DNA from: Lacticaseibacillus sharpeae JCM 1186 = DSM 20505
GTDB lineage: Bacteria; Bacillota; Bacilli; Lactobacillales; Lactobacillaceae
Length of the DNA stretch: 33,166 nt
Assembly (NCBI RefSeq): GCF_001436225.1
Contig: NZ_AYYO01000013.1
Span: 1-33,166 of the forward strand
Direction: 5' to 3'
In this document: positions 6,691 to 14,499 of the stretch, piece by piece
Layout of the letters: each line of letters starts with the position of its first letter
How positions within the stretch are numbered: the first letter of the stretch is position 1
Translations under genes and position numbers: made by a program
Notes under the pieces: generated by a model
What the model saw: the letters and a program-made list of their open reading frames with translations, nothing else
Database searches by the model: none
Told to the model about the DNA's origin: nothing

Positions 6691-9600
6691 CTTCATCACC
6701 TCCCCGGTTTTTCCGCCAGTCAGTGAGCTTCCAGAAACCTGCCGCCCCAAGTGCCAGTAGACCGACAATCAGGATGATCTGCGTGCCCATGCCACCGGTG
6801 CGTGGAAGGGCTGGTGGGGCCTTTGGCAGGTTGTTGGCCGTGATTTGAAGTTCGTTGTGCGTCTTATCACTGCCCGTCAGCGTTAGTGTTGGCTTTTGGT
6901 CGTTATTCACGTCCTTGCCCGAGTATTTGAAGTCCTTCACTTCGCCATCATCAGTGATTGTGAACGTGAAGTCACCTTCAAGTAACATGTACCCAGCTGG
7001 TGCCTCAGTTTCCGTCAGCTTGTAACTGCCCGCTGGTAGCCCCTCTTCAAAGACAAGTTTCCCCGCTGTGTTAGTTACACCACTGCTAATCAAAACGTCG
7101 GTATCCCCAGAAACTTCCCACACTTCGAACTGAGCACCAGACAAAGGCGCCTGCGTACTGTTATCGCGTTTGATTACCGTCAGACTAGTGTCCTTCAGTG
7201 GGTTTTCTGCGATATTGTTCTTGAGTGTACTGGTCAGCTTCAAACCATTAGCACCATCATCAGTAACGCTAATATTGAATTTGACCTTGCCGTCATAACC
7301 AGTCGGTGTATCGATTTCTTCAACCGTGTATTCACCAATTGGCAGATTGGTAATGGTCACCTTGCCTGAAGCATCACTGGGAACCGTGAGTGATTTGGTA
7401 CTATTTGCACGCGTTACCTCGAACTTCGCTCCAGCCAGTTCCTTACCACTCAGAGACACCTTCGTGAATTCATAATTCGCGTACTTGAGTTTGTTCGTAA
7501 CGGTCAATGTCGTGTTAGTCCCAATTGTAGTGGTTGCCGGAGCATACGTTGGGTTCTCGTAACCGGGAACTCGCTGTCCGCCAGCAACTTCTTCCACTAC
7601 GCGGTATTCCATCAAGATTGATCCGTGGTTGATTGGAACGTCCTTGAACGTGTAGCTTGCATCGTTAGTGCTAAAGTTTTGCTCTGCCACGTTCGTCCAA
7701 ACATCATTCGTTCCCTTTTTGCGATTCTGCAGGACCATCGTGATGGCCTGTCGTGTGCTCCACGCATTGTCGGCGTCCTGCCATACCTTCTTCACCGTAA
7801 TGTCGCCGAGCTTCGGGAAGTCCCGAATCGACGGAATGGCGAAGTGCAGATACTTGTTATTCAAGTTGGCCAGTTCGGTCTTCTTGTTGGTCGGGTAGAA
7901 GTTACCATTCCGGTAATCATCCTTTAAGGCAACCAGGTACGTGATGCGTAGCCCTTCTTGAGCGCCATTTTCAGCACCAAGCGTTACCTTTTCCAAAACA
8001 ATCTTGTCCTCAGTGAATGTCGGCTGCACGTTCTCCGCGTACTCAGGATAGTTTTCAGAGTTAGCCTCAGTTACCGTCAACGTACCATTATTCAGCGTTA
8101 ATGCCGCCATTGTGACGTCGCTGATACGGGTAACTGCATCCCCCATTGGGTCGGTGAGGATACCATCGATGATCTTGGAACTGGTAATTTGCAGAATCTT
8201 GTCGAGTGCAGATTGAAGCTCTGTCAAGTTATCAGCCTGATATGTGCCAGCTGTTCCCAAAGCATTTAGTACCCTCAGCGCTCGTTCACCCGTGTAGAAC
8301 CCAATTGCGAACTTTTGCGTTTTCGAATAAATCGTGTTGGCATATCTAGCTTCCGCGTGCGCAATCGTTGCACGCGCCCGTGCTTCAGCGTTAATTGTAT
8401 TAATACTACCGTCATTGTTTTGGACTGAACCGTTACCCTCATAGTTAGTTTGGCCGTTTTGTCCAGTAGTATTGTTTAAAACATACCGCAAACTATTATT
8501 GGCAACCGATGCAGTCGCACGATTCAATGATGCCTGAACTGAGCGTTGCTCACCGTCAGAATCGTAGTAGTATTGATTGGTTCCAGCAGCGGCTGAAAAT
8601 GTTGGGTCACCATCAGATACAACAATCATTACCTTGGCAACATTATCGCGTGCGCCAAGATTTTTGTTCATTAACAAATTTAACCCAGCGTCCAGTCCAA
8701 TAAAAGTAGGCGTCCCCCCCAAAGGATCATTACCGGTAAATACTTCATGATCCATCAAAGTTTGTGCACTGCTGGTATAGCCGTCAAATTGAGGATTTTC
8801 CGTGTTGATTGAGTCGGCGTCACTAAATGAAGCAATCTCTGCATAAGGTCGCCCAGAGGATGTTGAGTTGGTTGTACCTCCAAACACAGACATACCGATT
8901 TGAATACCATTACCACGGCTTAGAAGCTCAGTTGAGAAATTCTGGACCGCAGTTTGCAGCCGCTTCCATCTGGTCGGCGCACTTGAGTTACTACTGTCCC
9001 TATCATTCATGCTCCCAGACTTGTCAATCACCAGCACCACGTCGAGGTCCGGCAACGTTTCAATCGCATCCCCAATTACATCGAGCTGCACTTGATATTC
9101 GTTCTCGTTACCCGTGGGTTGCACACTCTTCTTGGTGTAAACATTGTACTGGTCCACACCCTCAATACCCGTGTAGCGACTATAGCCTTTTTCAAACAGC
9201 GTCCCCTGATTCAAAATCGAGGTCACCGTGGTGTCAGCAGTCGACGTTCCTGACTGATTGTACGCATAGTTGCGCACATCGGCATTGCTGGTGGCTTTGT
9301 CTGCTGTCGTAATGTGCTGGTTCGTGTTGTTTTCAGGATAGGTTCCCTTTGCATCCACGTCCGTCACATACTTAAACTGATCATCCGGGTTCGTACTACC
9401 CGCCCGATTCAGCAGTAACGGTGCTGCATATGCGAGCCGTGCCTCAGCTGCTTGCTGTTCTTCTTGCTTTGCTTCAACTTCCTTCGCCGGTGCTGCTTCT
9501 TCTTGCAGCTGCGGCTTAGCGACATTCACCGGAGTTTCGTCCGCAACGATTTCCGTTTCGGGTTCGGTTGCGTCCTCCTTCTCTGGTGTTTCGGTTGCCG

Positions 9601-10096
9601 GAATTTCCGGTGCCGCGACCACCTTGGCCGTTGCATCGGTGCCCGTCAGCAGGTCCGGTGTCTCCTGACCCATCAGCTGGCTGTCCAGTTGCACCCAGAC
9701 TGCCAGTTGCTTGGCGTCAAGTGGCGTGGTTACGGTCAGCGTCCCGTCACTTTCGGCGGTGTATTCGGCTTCCCGGAACCAGTCGTCATCTTCTGCTTGC
9801 TTGAGGTCACCCTCTTTGCGTTGCACCGTGCCCGTGCCATCTTCGGCTTGGGCGAGCCGAACGCGAATCGCGCGCTGCGTTGCATCGTCGGTCAGTGCCC
9901 GCTTTTTGTAGTGCAGTGTCCACTCAATGGCGTCCTCCGCCACTTCGCTGGTCACACTGACACGGGCGAGATCGTTATCCAGTACGACCTGCTCCTCGCG
10001 GGCGTTCACCGTGTTCGAGCTCGTCAGCCCGAACACGCCTTGCACCTGCATCAATATCAGTGCGAACACCGCGATGCCCGTCAATAACTTGCGCAT
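6683..10096 (-). CDS. LPXTG pilus tip adhesin with von Willebrand A domain, SpaC/SpaF-like
   Basis: A 1137-residue secreted adhesin, first gene of the pilus operon. After a signal peptide (1 to about 32) comes a low-complexity Glu/Ala/Pro-rich stretch (about 165-225). A vWA domain follows with the metal-site motif DKSGS at 358-362. Cna-B-like domains start near 765, 878 and 970, the last two with E-boxes (YTVEEIDTPTGY, YKLTETEAPAGY). LPRTG lies at 1097-1101, followed by a membrane segment and charged tail. In homologous operons this protein carries mucus or collagen binding at the pilus tip; ligand specificity here is unknown. GGAGGAG precedes the ATG. The stop overlaps the next pilin gene. 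Confidence 0.88.
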   Translation of the reverse strand: MRKLLTGIAVFALILMQVQGVFGLTSSNTVNAREEQVVLDNDLARVSVTSEVAEDAIEWTLHYKKRALTDDATQRAIRVRLAQAEDGTGTVQRKEGDLKQAEDDDWFREAEYTAESDGTLTVTTPLDAKQLAVWVQLDSQLMGQETPDLLTGTDATAKVVAAPEIPATETPEKEDATEPETEIVADETPVNVAKPQLQEEAAPAKEVEAKQEEQQAAEARLAYAAPLLLNRAGSTNPDDQFKYVTDVDAKGTYPENNTNQHITTADKATSNADVRNYAYNQSGTSTADTTVTSILNQGTLFEKGYSRYTGIEGVDQYNVYTKKSVQPTGNENEYQVQLDVIGDAIETLPDLDVVLVIDKSGSMNDRDSSNSSAPTRWKRLQTAVQNFSTELLSRGNGIQIGMSVFGGTTNSTSSGRPYAEIASFSDADSINTENPQFDGYTSSAQTLMDHEVFTGNDPLGGTPTFIGLDAGLNLLMNKNLGARDNVAKVMIVVSDGDPTFSAAAGTNQYYYDSDGEQRSVQASLNRATASVANNSLRYVLNNTTGQNGQTNYEGNGSVQNNDGSINTINAEARARATIAHAEARYANTIYSKTQKFAIGFYTGERALRVLNALGTAGTYQADNLTELQSALDKILQITSSKIIDGILTDPMGDAVTRISDVTMAALTLNNGTLTVTEANSENYPEYAENVQPTFTEDKIVLEKVTLGAENGAQEGLRITYLVALKDDYRNGNFYPTNKKTELANLNNKYLHFAIPSIRDFPKLGDITVKKVWQDADNAWSTRQAITMVLQNRKKGTNDVWTNVAEQNFSTNDASYTFKDVPINHGSILMEYRVVEEVAGGQRVPGYENPTYAPATTTIGTNTTLTVTNKLKYANYEFTKVSLSGKELAGAKFEVTRANSTKSLTVPSDASGKVTITNLPIGEYTVEEIDTPTGYDGKVKFNISVTDDGANGLKLTSTLKNNIAENPLKDTSLTVIKRDNSTQAPLSGAQFEVWEVSGDTDVLISSGVTNTAGKLVFEEGLPAGSYKLTETEAPAGYMLLEGDFTFTITDDGEVKDFKYSGKDVNNDQKPTLTLTGSDKTHNELQITANNLPKAPPALPRTGGMGTQIILIVGLLALGAAGFWKLTDWRKNRGGDEDA

Positions 10097-10113
10097 GTTG
10101 CTCCTCCTTTCGT

Positions 10114-10167
10114 TTAGATGGGGGGAGTGCAGGTCAGCACGTCCCCAGAAGCGTGTCTCGTCTGCAT
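10114..10167 (-). CDS. Possible 17-residue leader ORF before the tip adhesin
   Basis: Encodes MQTRHASGDVLTCTPPI then TAA. The ribosome site AGGTGAT, part of a longer match to the 16S tail (AGAAAG-AGGTGAT), lies 7 bases before the ATG. The stop is 17 bases before the tip adhesin ATG, with that gene's GGAGGAG in between, so the arrangement favours coupled reinitiation. It shares the MQT start with the small ORF before srtC. No known leader-peptide family is recognised, and there is no run of a single codon that would suggest classical amino-acid attenuation. Confidence 0.45.
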   Translation of the reverse strand: MQTRHASGDVLTCTPPI

Positions 10168-10406
10168 GCCGGTAATCACCTCTTTCTATGCGTCGTTTGA
10201 AGTTTCCCTATAATTTAAGTCTAAATGATTGCATAGGCTGAGTGATATAAAAACACGTGTTATATACAAAAATATTTATGCACAAGGTTCGCGCCTTGTT
10301 ATATCAAAGAAAACGGATACATTTAGCTTGACAAAAAATTTCTAAATAACACCCGTTTTCGCATTCGACTAACAAATTGTAAGCAAATGTGGAATTTTGG
10401 CCACGC
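10168..10406 (-). promoter_or_regulatory. AT-rich upstream region of the pilus operon with palindromes
   Basis: This gene-free stretch is much more AT-rich than its surroundings and must hold the pilus promoter, but no single clear -35/-10 pair stands out. It contains a 10-bp palindrome (AACACGTGTT, 10252-10261), an inverted repeat (ACAAGG 10282-10287, CCTTGT 10294-10299), and two direct GTTATAT copies (10259-10265, 10298-10304). These are plausible regulator sites. The candidate -10 elements are TATAAC near 10260 and TTATAG near 10210, both on the minus strand. Confidence 0.45.
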
Positions 10407-10453
10407 AAAAAGCGGTCCCTCCAGGCGCATTTTCTGCTACTGGTGAGACCGCT
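10407..10453 (-). terminator. Rho-independent terminator after the 112-residue gene
   Basis: AGCGGTC (10411-10417) pairs with GACCGCT (10447-10453), with further pairing of CCAG and CTGG inside. On the minus strand the stem is followed by TTTTTG. It isolates the small gene upstream from the pilus promoter region. Confidence 0.75.
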
Positions 10454-10468
10454 CATTTCAGGCAGTGA

Positions 10469-10807
10469 CTAACGCGCCACTGCGGTTTTTTCGTTGAGGT
10501 ACCATTGTTCTAACGTAGGTTGTGCGCTGCCGTCTTCGGCAAAGGTAATCCCGAGTGCACTGATTAGGTGCGCCAGGTTCTGGCCGCGACTCTTAATCAG
10601 CCCCGTGAGCAACTCGTCACTGTGCAAAGCAGAGTTCTCCATCAAGTACTGGTTGATGTCGGCGATGTACCCTGACCGTTCAAGTTGGGCGAACACGTCG
10701 AGCCCCTCCGTCCGGAAGTACCGGAGATAGAAGCGGCCAAACTGAGTAAGCGCAACGGATTGTGCTGGTTCTGAAAGCTGATCGAACTGCAGATTATTTT
10801 CTGCCAT
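10469..10807 (-). CDS. Hypothetical protein, 112 residues
   Basis: A soluble, mostly helical-looking protein with no signal peptide or recognised domain. I place the start at 10807 because GGAGGAGG lies 8 bases upstream; an upstream in-frame ATG at 10825 overlaps that ribosome site and is unlikely. It has its own promoter and terminator, so it is a monocistronic gene unrelated to the pilus operon. I cannot assign a function. Confidence 0.65.
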   Translation of the reverse strand: MAENNLQFDQLSEPAQSVALTQFGRFYLRYFRTEGLDVFAQLERSGYIADINQYLMENSALHSDELLTGLIKSRGQNLAHLISALGITFAEDGSAQPTLEQWYLNEKTAVAR

Positions 10808-10851
10808 TATTGAATCCTCCTCCATTAGTGGACTAATTCACATTCACTATA

Positions 10852-10880
10852 ATTTTAGGGCTTGACCTGCAAATGCGCAA
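10852..10880 (-). promoter_or_regulatory. Promoter of the 112-residue gene
   Basis: Minus strand TTGCGC, 17 bases, TAAAAT, located about 45 bases before the start codon. A TATAGT overlapping slightly downstream is an alternative -10. Confidence 0.5.
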
Positions 10881-11037
10881 GTTCTGGGCAAGGCAATGCG
10901 GTAACAATAGCGTTACGTTTATGGGCACTGCCGCAACAAAGTGGTACCCACCTAAATGCCCGCCCGACAGCCGATAAAGCGCAATCATGCAACATTGTAA
11001 GATTTGTTTACGTTGGGCCAAAAAGTGATTTTAACGG

Positions 11038-11066
11038 TTGGCAAAGCCGGCAGATGGTTCTAAAAT
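11038..11066 (+). promoter_or_regulatory. Promoter of the DUF2187-like gene
   Basis: TTGGCA (11038-11043), exactly 17 bases, then TAAAAT (11061-11066), 32 bases before the start codon. Both hexamers are close to consensus. Confidence 0.7.
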
Positions 11067-11098
11067 GCCCCATATCAACGAGATTGGAGGACTGCATA

Positions 11099-11389
11099 AT
11101 GGCTAAGATTACCGTACAACCAGGTGACGTGCTCACCGCGAAAGTACACGAGGACATGAAGAAACAGTTCAAAGGCAAGGTGATGAAGAATTACGAACAC
11201 GCCGCAATGCTCGAAATCACCGAATTTGATGCCGCCACTGACGGTCCTAATATTCCCGAGTTAAACGGACGCATAGTCGTTAGCTTGAAGAATGTTCGTG
11301 CCGTGAACGGCAAACGCGTGGCTAAGGGCGACGAGGTCGTGCCTGTGCCAACTGAGGAACCAGAGACCCCGATGCGTAAACGCGCATAA
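11099..11389 (+). CDS. DUF2187-like small protein
   Basis: A 96-residue soluble protein. Residues 7-70 read like a small KOW/SH3-type barrel: a GDVL strand, a KQFKGKVMK turn, an LEIT strand and a final VSLKNVRAVNG strand. This resembles the DUF2187 (YkvS) family of Firmicutes. The tail is Glu/Pro-rich and ends in Lys/Arg. TTGGAGG precedes the ATG by 8 bases. The gene has its own strong promoter and a terminator shared with brnQ on the other strand. The biochemical role of the family is not established. Assignment is by pattern, not search. Confidence 0.6.
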   Translation: MAKITVQPGDVLTAKVHEDMKKQFKGKVMKNYEHAAMLEITEFDAATDGPNIPELNGRIVVSLKNVRAVNGKRVAKGDEVVPVPTEEPETPMRKRA

Positions 11390-11423
11390 CGTCGCCAATT
11401 AATTCATAACGACATTCCCATAC

Positions 11424-11459
11424 AAAAAGATCGTCAGCACGCAGCTGGCGATCTTTTTT
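11424..11459. terminator. Bidirectional terminator between the DUF2187-like gene and brnQ
   Basis: AAAAAGATCG-CAGC pairs with its complement across a short loop and is flanked by an A-run on the left and a T-run on the right. It can serve both convergent genes. The brnQ stop codon overlaps its right edge. Confidence 0.8.
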
Positions 11460-12792
11460 AGGCTGCACGTCGCCCGAATATTACCCAGGAAATAACAAAG
11501 CCTAGTAATGCCGGCACCGTCCAGCCCAAGCCCTGACTGAATCCGGGCAGATACTGACCAAGCGCAAGCACATTTGCCAGCAGCCCTTGATGCAAAGATG
11601 CGGGCAGTGCGTTGAGCCCATCCAGAATTGCCGGAATCAGCACAAAGGCAATCGTGGTCACGTACACGCCTTGCCGGTCGTGGAAAATGCGCGAAAGTAA
11701 GCCGAGCAGAATCAGCACGATGGCGATGGGGTACAGAAAATCGAGGAACGGCTCGGAAATCGCGATGATTTGGTTCAAGCCAATGTTGGCGAGAATCAGC
11801 GGGACCCCGGCGGCACCGGCAATCAACCACTGGTAGTTCTCCCGCGGAAACAGCTCCTTGAACGTGTCGCCGAACGCAGTGATGAGCCCGACCCCAGTCT
11901 TGAGGCACGCCAGAATCACGATGATGGCGGTCAGGATACTGCCGAGCGTGCCGAAGTAATAGCGCGCGATTTCGGCGATGATGATGCCGCCGTTGCTGGC
12001 GCGGTCGAATTCACCCAGCGCCGTGACCCCCATGTACGCCAGAACCGCGTAGATTAAAGCCATCAGGACAGCGGCGATGGCACCGGCTTTGAGCGTGCCC
12101 ATGGCGATGGCTTGCGGCCGACGCACGCCCAGACCCTGAATCGCCTTCACCACGATGATGCCGAATGCCAGCCCCGCCAGCGCGTCCATGGTCATGTACC
12201 CAGAACTGAAACCAGTACTGAAGGCCATGTGCTTGTACTCGGCCACGGGCGCCGCATGCAGCCCGCCCATGGGAAAAATAATAACAAAGCCGAGCAGCAG
12301 CGCCAGCGCCACGAGGAATGCCGGCGTCAGCACTTTACCAATATAGAACATAATCCGCCCGGGTTTGCGGGCCAGCAGCCACGCAACGCCGAAGAACAGC
12401 AGGGAGAAAATGGCGAGGGCCACGTGCTGGTAACGGTCCGGAATGAACGGGTCGAGGCCAATCTCATACGAAATCGTGGCCAGGCGTGGCGTCGCGAACA
12501 GCGGCCCGATGCCCAGGTACAGGATAACGGTGAACGCGTACGCGAACGGGCGCCCCACCTTCGCGGCCAGCCCGAAGACTCCGTCCGTGCGGCTCATCCC
12601 GATAGCGGCAACGGCCAGCAGTGGCAGTCCCACCCCCGAAATGAGGAACCCGATGACCGCGGGCAGAATATGATTACCAGCTGACTGCCCCAGAAAAACC
12701 GGGAAAATCAGGTTCCCGGCCCCGAAGAACAGGCCAAAAAGCATGGTCCCGATTAAAAACAGGTCGCGCCGGGATAGCCGTTTGTTATCCAT
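11458..12792 (-). CDS. brnQ: Branched-chain amino acid transport system II carrier protein (BrnQ)
   Basis: A 444-residue secondary transporter of the LIVCS family, importing Leu, Ile and Val with a cation. The N-terminal signature FGLFFGAGNLIFPVFLG and about twelve hydrophobic segments through the whole length are typical, and the length matches the family. The start at 12792 is preferred: GGAGG lies 11 bases before it, and an upstream in-frame ATG at 12822 falls inside a leader hairpin. Its leader contains a promoter with an inverted-repeat operator and a perfect 12-bp hairpin, suggesting regulation. It is monocistronic and convergent with the DUF2187-like gene. Confidence 0.93.
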   Translation of the reverse strand: MDNKRLSRRDLFLIGTMLFGLFFGAGNLIFPVFLGQSAGNHILPAVIGFLISGVGLPLLAVAAIGMSRTDGVFGLAAKVGRPFAYAFTVILYLGIGPLFATPRLATISYEIGLDPFIPDRYQHVALAIFSLLFFGVAWLLARKPGRIMFYIGKVLTPAFLVALALLLGFVIIFPMGGLHAAPVAEYKHMAFSTGFSSGYMTMDALAGLAFGIIVVKAIQGLGVRRPQAIAMGTLKAGAIAAVLMALIYAVLAYMGVTALGEFDRASNGGIIIAEIARYYFGTLGSILTAIIVILACLKTGVGLITAFGDTFKELFPRENYQWLIAGAAGVPLILANIGLNQIIAISEPFLDFLYPIAIVLILLGLLSRIFHDRQGVYVTTIAFVLIPAILDGLNALPASLHQGLLANVLALGQYLPGFSQGLGWTVPALLGFVISWVIFGRRAA

Positions 12793-12814
12793 GATCGCAG
12801 TTTCCTCCATAATG

Positions 12815-12841
12815 ATGGCCAAGAAGCGACTTCTTGGCCAT
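12815..12841 (-). repeat. Perfect 12-bp hairpin in the brnQ leader
   Basis: ATGGCCAAGAAG and CTTCTTGGCCAT are exact inverted copies separated by three bases. On the brnQ transcript the hairpin ends six bases before the GGAGG ribosome site. No T-run follows, so it is not a terminator. Confidence 0.7.
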
Positions 12842-12847
12842 TGGTTT

Positions 12848-12887
12848 TGTGACGTATTTATTTATATCTGTCACATTTTATCATCAA
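12848..12887 (-). promoter_or_regulatory. brnQ promoter with inverted-repeat operator
   Basis: Minus strand TTGATG (12887-12882), 17 bases, TAAATA (12864-12859). A perfect inverted repeat, TGTGAC (12848-12853) and GTCACA (12870-12875), brackets the -10 element. This is where a repressor dimer would block polymerase. No named regulator is assigned. Confidence 0.6.
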
Positions 12888-12956
12888 TTTAATAATGCTT
12901 CCAGTTTAGTTAAGCACACCCGGGGGGCGTTTCGCAAACAAAATTGCGGATAGGCA

Positions 12957-12965
12957 TGTTATGAT
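12957..12965 (+). promoter_or_regulatory. Extended -10 promoter of the DUF1275 gene
   Basis: TG (12957-12958), one base, TATGAT (12960-12965). No clear -35. The start codon is 28 bases further on, with TGGAGG in between. Confidence 0.5.
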
Positions 12966-12993
12966 AGAAACATCGTTTTAATGGAGGTCCAAA

Positions 12994-13665
12994 ATGTCCA
13001 GCAATTTTCCCATCACTGAGCGCTTGCCCATCGGCATGTTGCTGGCGGCCAACGCCGGTGCGCTTGACGCATATACATACGTGGCCCACGGTGGCGTGTT
13101 CGCCGGCCTGCAAACCGGGAACATGATCCTCATGGGGGTCAGCGCCGGCCGCGGCGACTGGCGCGATTTTGTCGCCCACCTCATCCCGTTCCTCGTATTC
13201 GGCGTCGGCACGGCGATCATTCGCAGCCTGCAGCACGCCCTGAACACGCGTGAAGCCAAACGGCGGCGGGCAGTCATCGTATTGCTGTTCGAAGCCGCGA
13301 TGGCCGTGGTCACGTCACTGGTCGCCCCCTACGTCTCGGACACCGTCACGAGCTCCCTGGTGGCCATCATCGCTGCCGCCCAGCTGCAAGAATTCCGGCG
13401 GCTGAACGGTAAGCCGTACATGTCCATCATGATGACGGGGAACCTGCGGACCGCATCGGAAGGATTCTACGACTGGCTGGTGCACCGCGACCACAAGCAG
13501 CTCAAGACCGCTACCGATGCCGCCGCCACCATCATCGTGCTCATCATCGGTGCCACCGTCTCTGGCCTGGCCGCCCACCTGATTGGCAGTGCCGGCATTG
13601 CCATCGCCGCCCCAATCTTGATTGCGGCGGTCATCTACATCCGCACGGCCAAGGTCGCAGCATAA
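12994..13665 (+). CDS. DUF1275 (YoaK-type) family membrane protein
   Basis: A 223-residue integral membrane protein with about six hydrophobic segments. The opening AGALDAYTYVAHGGVFAGLQ and following TGNMI motif are characteristic of DUF1275/YoaK proteins, and the length matches. Its transport substrate or role is not established. The start follows TGGAGG by 6 bases. The stop codon lies 24 bases before the left attachment site of the mobile element. In the uninserted chromosome this gene would therefore be about 60 bases upstream of rnhA on the same strand. Confidence 0.85.
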   Translation: MSSNFPITERLPIGMLLAANAGALDAYTYVAHGGVFAGLQTGNMILMGVSAGRGDWRDFVAHLIPFLVFGVGTAIIRSLQHALNTREAKRRRAVIVLLFEAAMAVVTSLVAPYVSDTVTSSLVAIIAAAQLQEFRRLNGKPYMSIMMTGNLRTASEGFYDWLVHRDHKQLKTATDAAATIIVLIIGATVSGLAAHLIGSAGIAIAAPILIAAVIYIRTAKVAA

Positions 13666-13689
13666 TTCAGCAACACATTCGCACCATAT

Positions 13690-13704
13690 TTCCCGGGAAA
13701 TACT
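13690..13704 (+). repeat. attL core
   Basis: TTCCCGGGAAATACT, identical to 23548-23562. At this end the core lies inside a 16-bp perfect palindrome (13687-13702). It starts 24 bases after the DUF1275 stop codon. Confidence 0.8.
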
Positions 13705-13793
13705 TCTATCAAACGACTAAAGCGGAAAATCGCAGTGTTACGGGCGTCTAAGAACGTTTTACCATACCAACATCATATAATACGCTGATGGAA

Positions 13794-13812
13794 TGTGCCA
13801 CAGATGTGCCAC
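13794..13812 (+). repeat. Left-arm integrase sites
   Basis: Two direct copies of TGTGCCAC at 13794-13801 and 13805-13812, 11 bases apart (one helical turn). The same octamer occurs twice near the right end. This is the expected layout of arm-type sites bound by the N-terminal domain of a tyrosine integrase. Confidence 0.65.
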
Positions 13813-13821
13813 CCTAATAAG

Positions 13822-13853
13822 TAAGACTGTCGTGTTCAGGCGGTCTTATTTTG
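13822..13853 (+). terminator. Terminator-like hairpin just inside the left end
   Basis: TAAGACTG pairs with CGGTCTTA and is followed by TTTTG. It may stop transcription entering the element from the DUF1275 gene. Confidence 0.55.
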
Positions 13854-13854
13854 C

Positions 13855-14432
13855 AATCCGTCCATGATAAGTTGAACCGACTTGTTGTATGCTTTCTTAG
13901 GTATATTTGCTCTGTGCTAATATTCATCGCCGTTCCTTCAGATTAAGGAGAGAGTTGTACGACCGTCATAAGACTATACGGACTAATCGTAGGAAGAGGC
14001 CAAGACATAACTCCAGCATCCGATCATAACACGACTGTCCACAATCTACGAGCATCGAGTCCGTAACAGTGCTATCTCGCCAAAAACAGTGAGACTCGTT
14101 GATTTCACAATGTTTTCAACACATTGCTACTTCGTTGTAGATGACCAAAATAACCGCCAAAAAGTGGATTCCGGTCGGATTCACGTGCAAGTCGTGCTTG
14201 ACGTGGTGTGTGGGAACATGTAGTGACATGGCAGGAATACGGTTGGATTTTATCAGGACCAGTAAAGTTTCAGTCCATCGGAAGTAAACTCAAGTGAGTT
14301 GCGTCGTTCATTAATTTTTGCGAGGCTAAAAATACTATTTGTTCCGAAAGTACTTGATGCTAAGGACTTTTTTCTCCCCGATTTATGTTACAAAGCTTAA
14401 AATTTTGGGGTGGTGTAAACTAGGATGAGGTA
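13855..14432. other. Gene-free stretch of the element
   Basis: About 580 bases with no ORF that has a ribosome site. It contains a hairpin at 14182-14205 (CACGTGCAAG against CTTGACGTG) and a weak stem with TTTTTT near 14350-14375. It could hold a small RNA, regulatory DNA or a decayed gene. I cannot identify any of these. Confidence 0.4.
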
Positions 14433-14462
14433 TTGTGAAAACAATTTCATTTAGAGTATACT
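14433..14462 (+). promoter_or_regulatory. Promoter of the Kiwa-like operon
   Basis: TTGTGA (14433-14438), 18 bases, TATACT (14457-14462), 37 bases ahead of the chosen kwaA-like start. Confidence 0.6.
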
Positions 14463-14499
14463 TTTTCTTGAGTTGGAAGCTGAGCTGCGGAGGGGTATG

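Noticed and set aside
9452-10087. Long plus-strand frame over the start of the tip adhesin gene
   Set aside because: It is a shadow of the adhesin coding strand with Cys/Phe/Arg-rich composition and no ribosome site.
10306-10325. Possible CcpA (cre) site before the pilus operon
   Set aside because: The minus strand reads TGTATCCGTTTTCT; it departs from the cre pattern at a conserved A and at the closing CA, so support is too weak.
10833-11021. Minus-strand 62-codon frame between the 112-residue gene and the DUF2187-like gene
   Set aside because: No ribosome site, cysteine-rich composition unlike neighbouring proteins, and it overlaps the promoter of the minus-strand gene.
12793-12900. T-box riboswitch before brnQ
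   Set aside because: The leader is too short, and neither the AGGGUGG-type T-box nor a specifier stem is seen; the hairpin has no terminator T-run.
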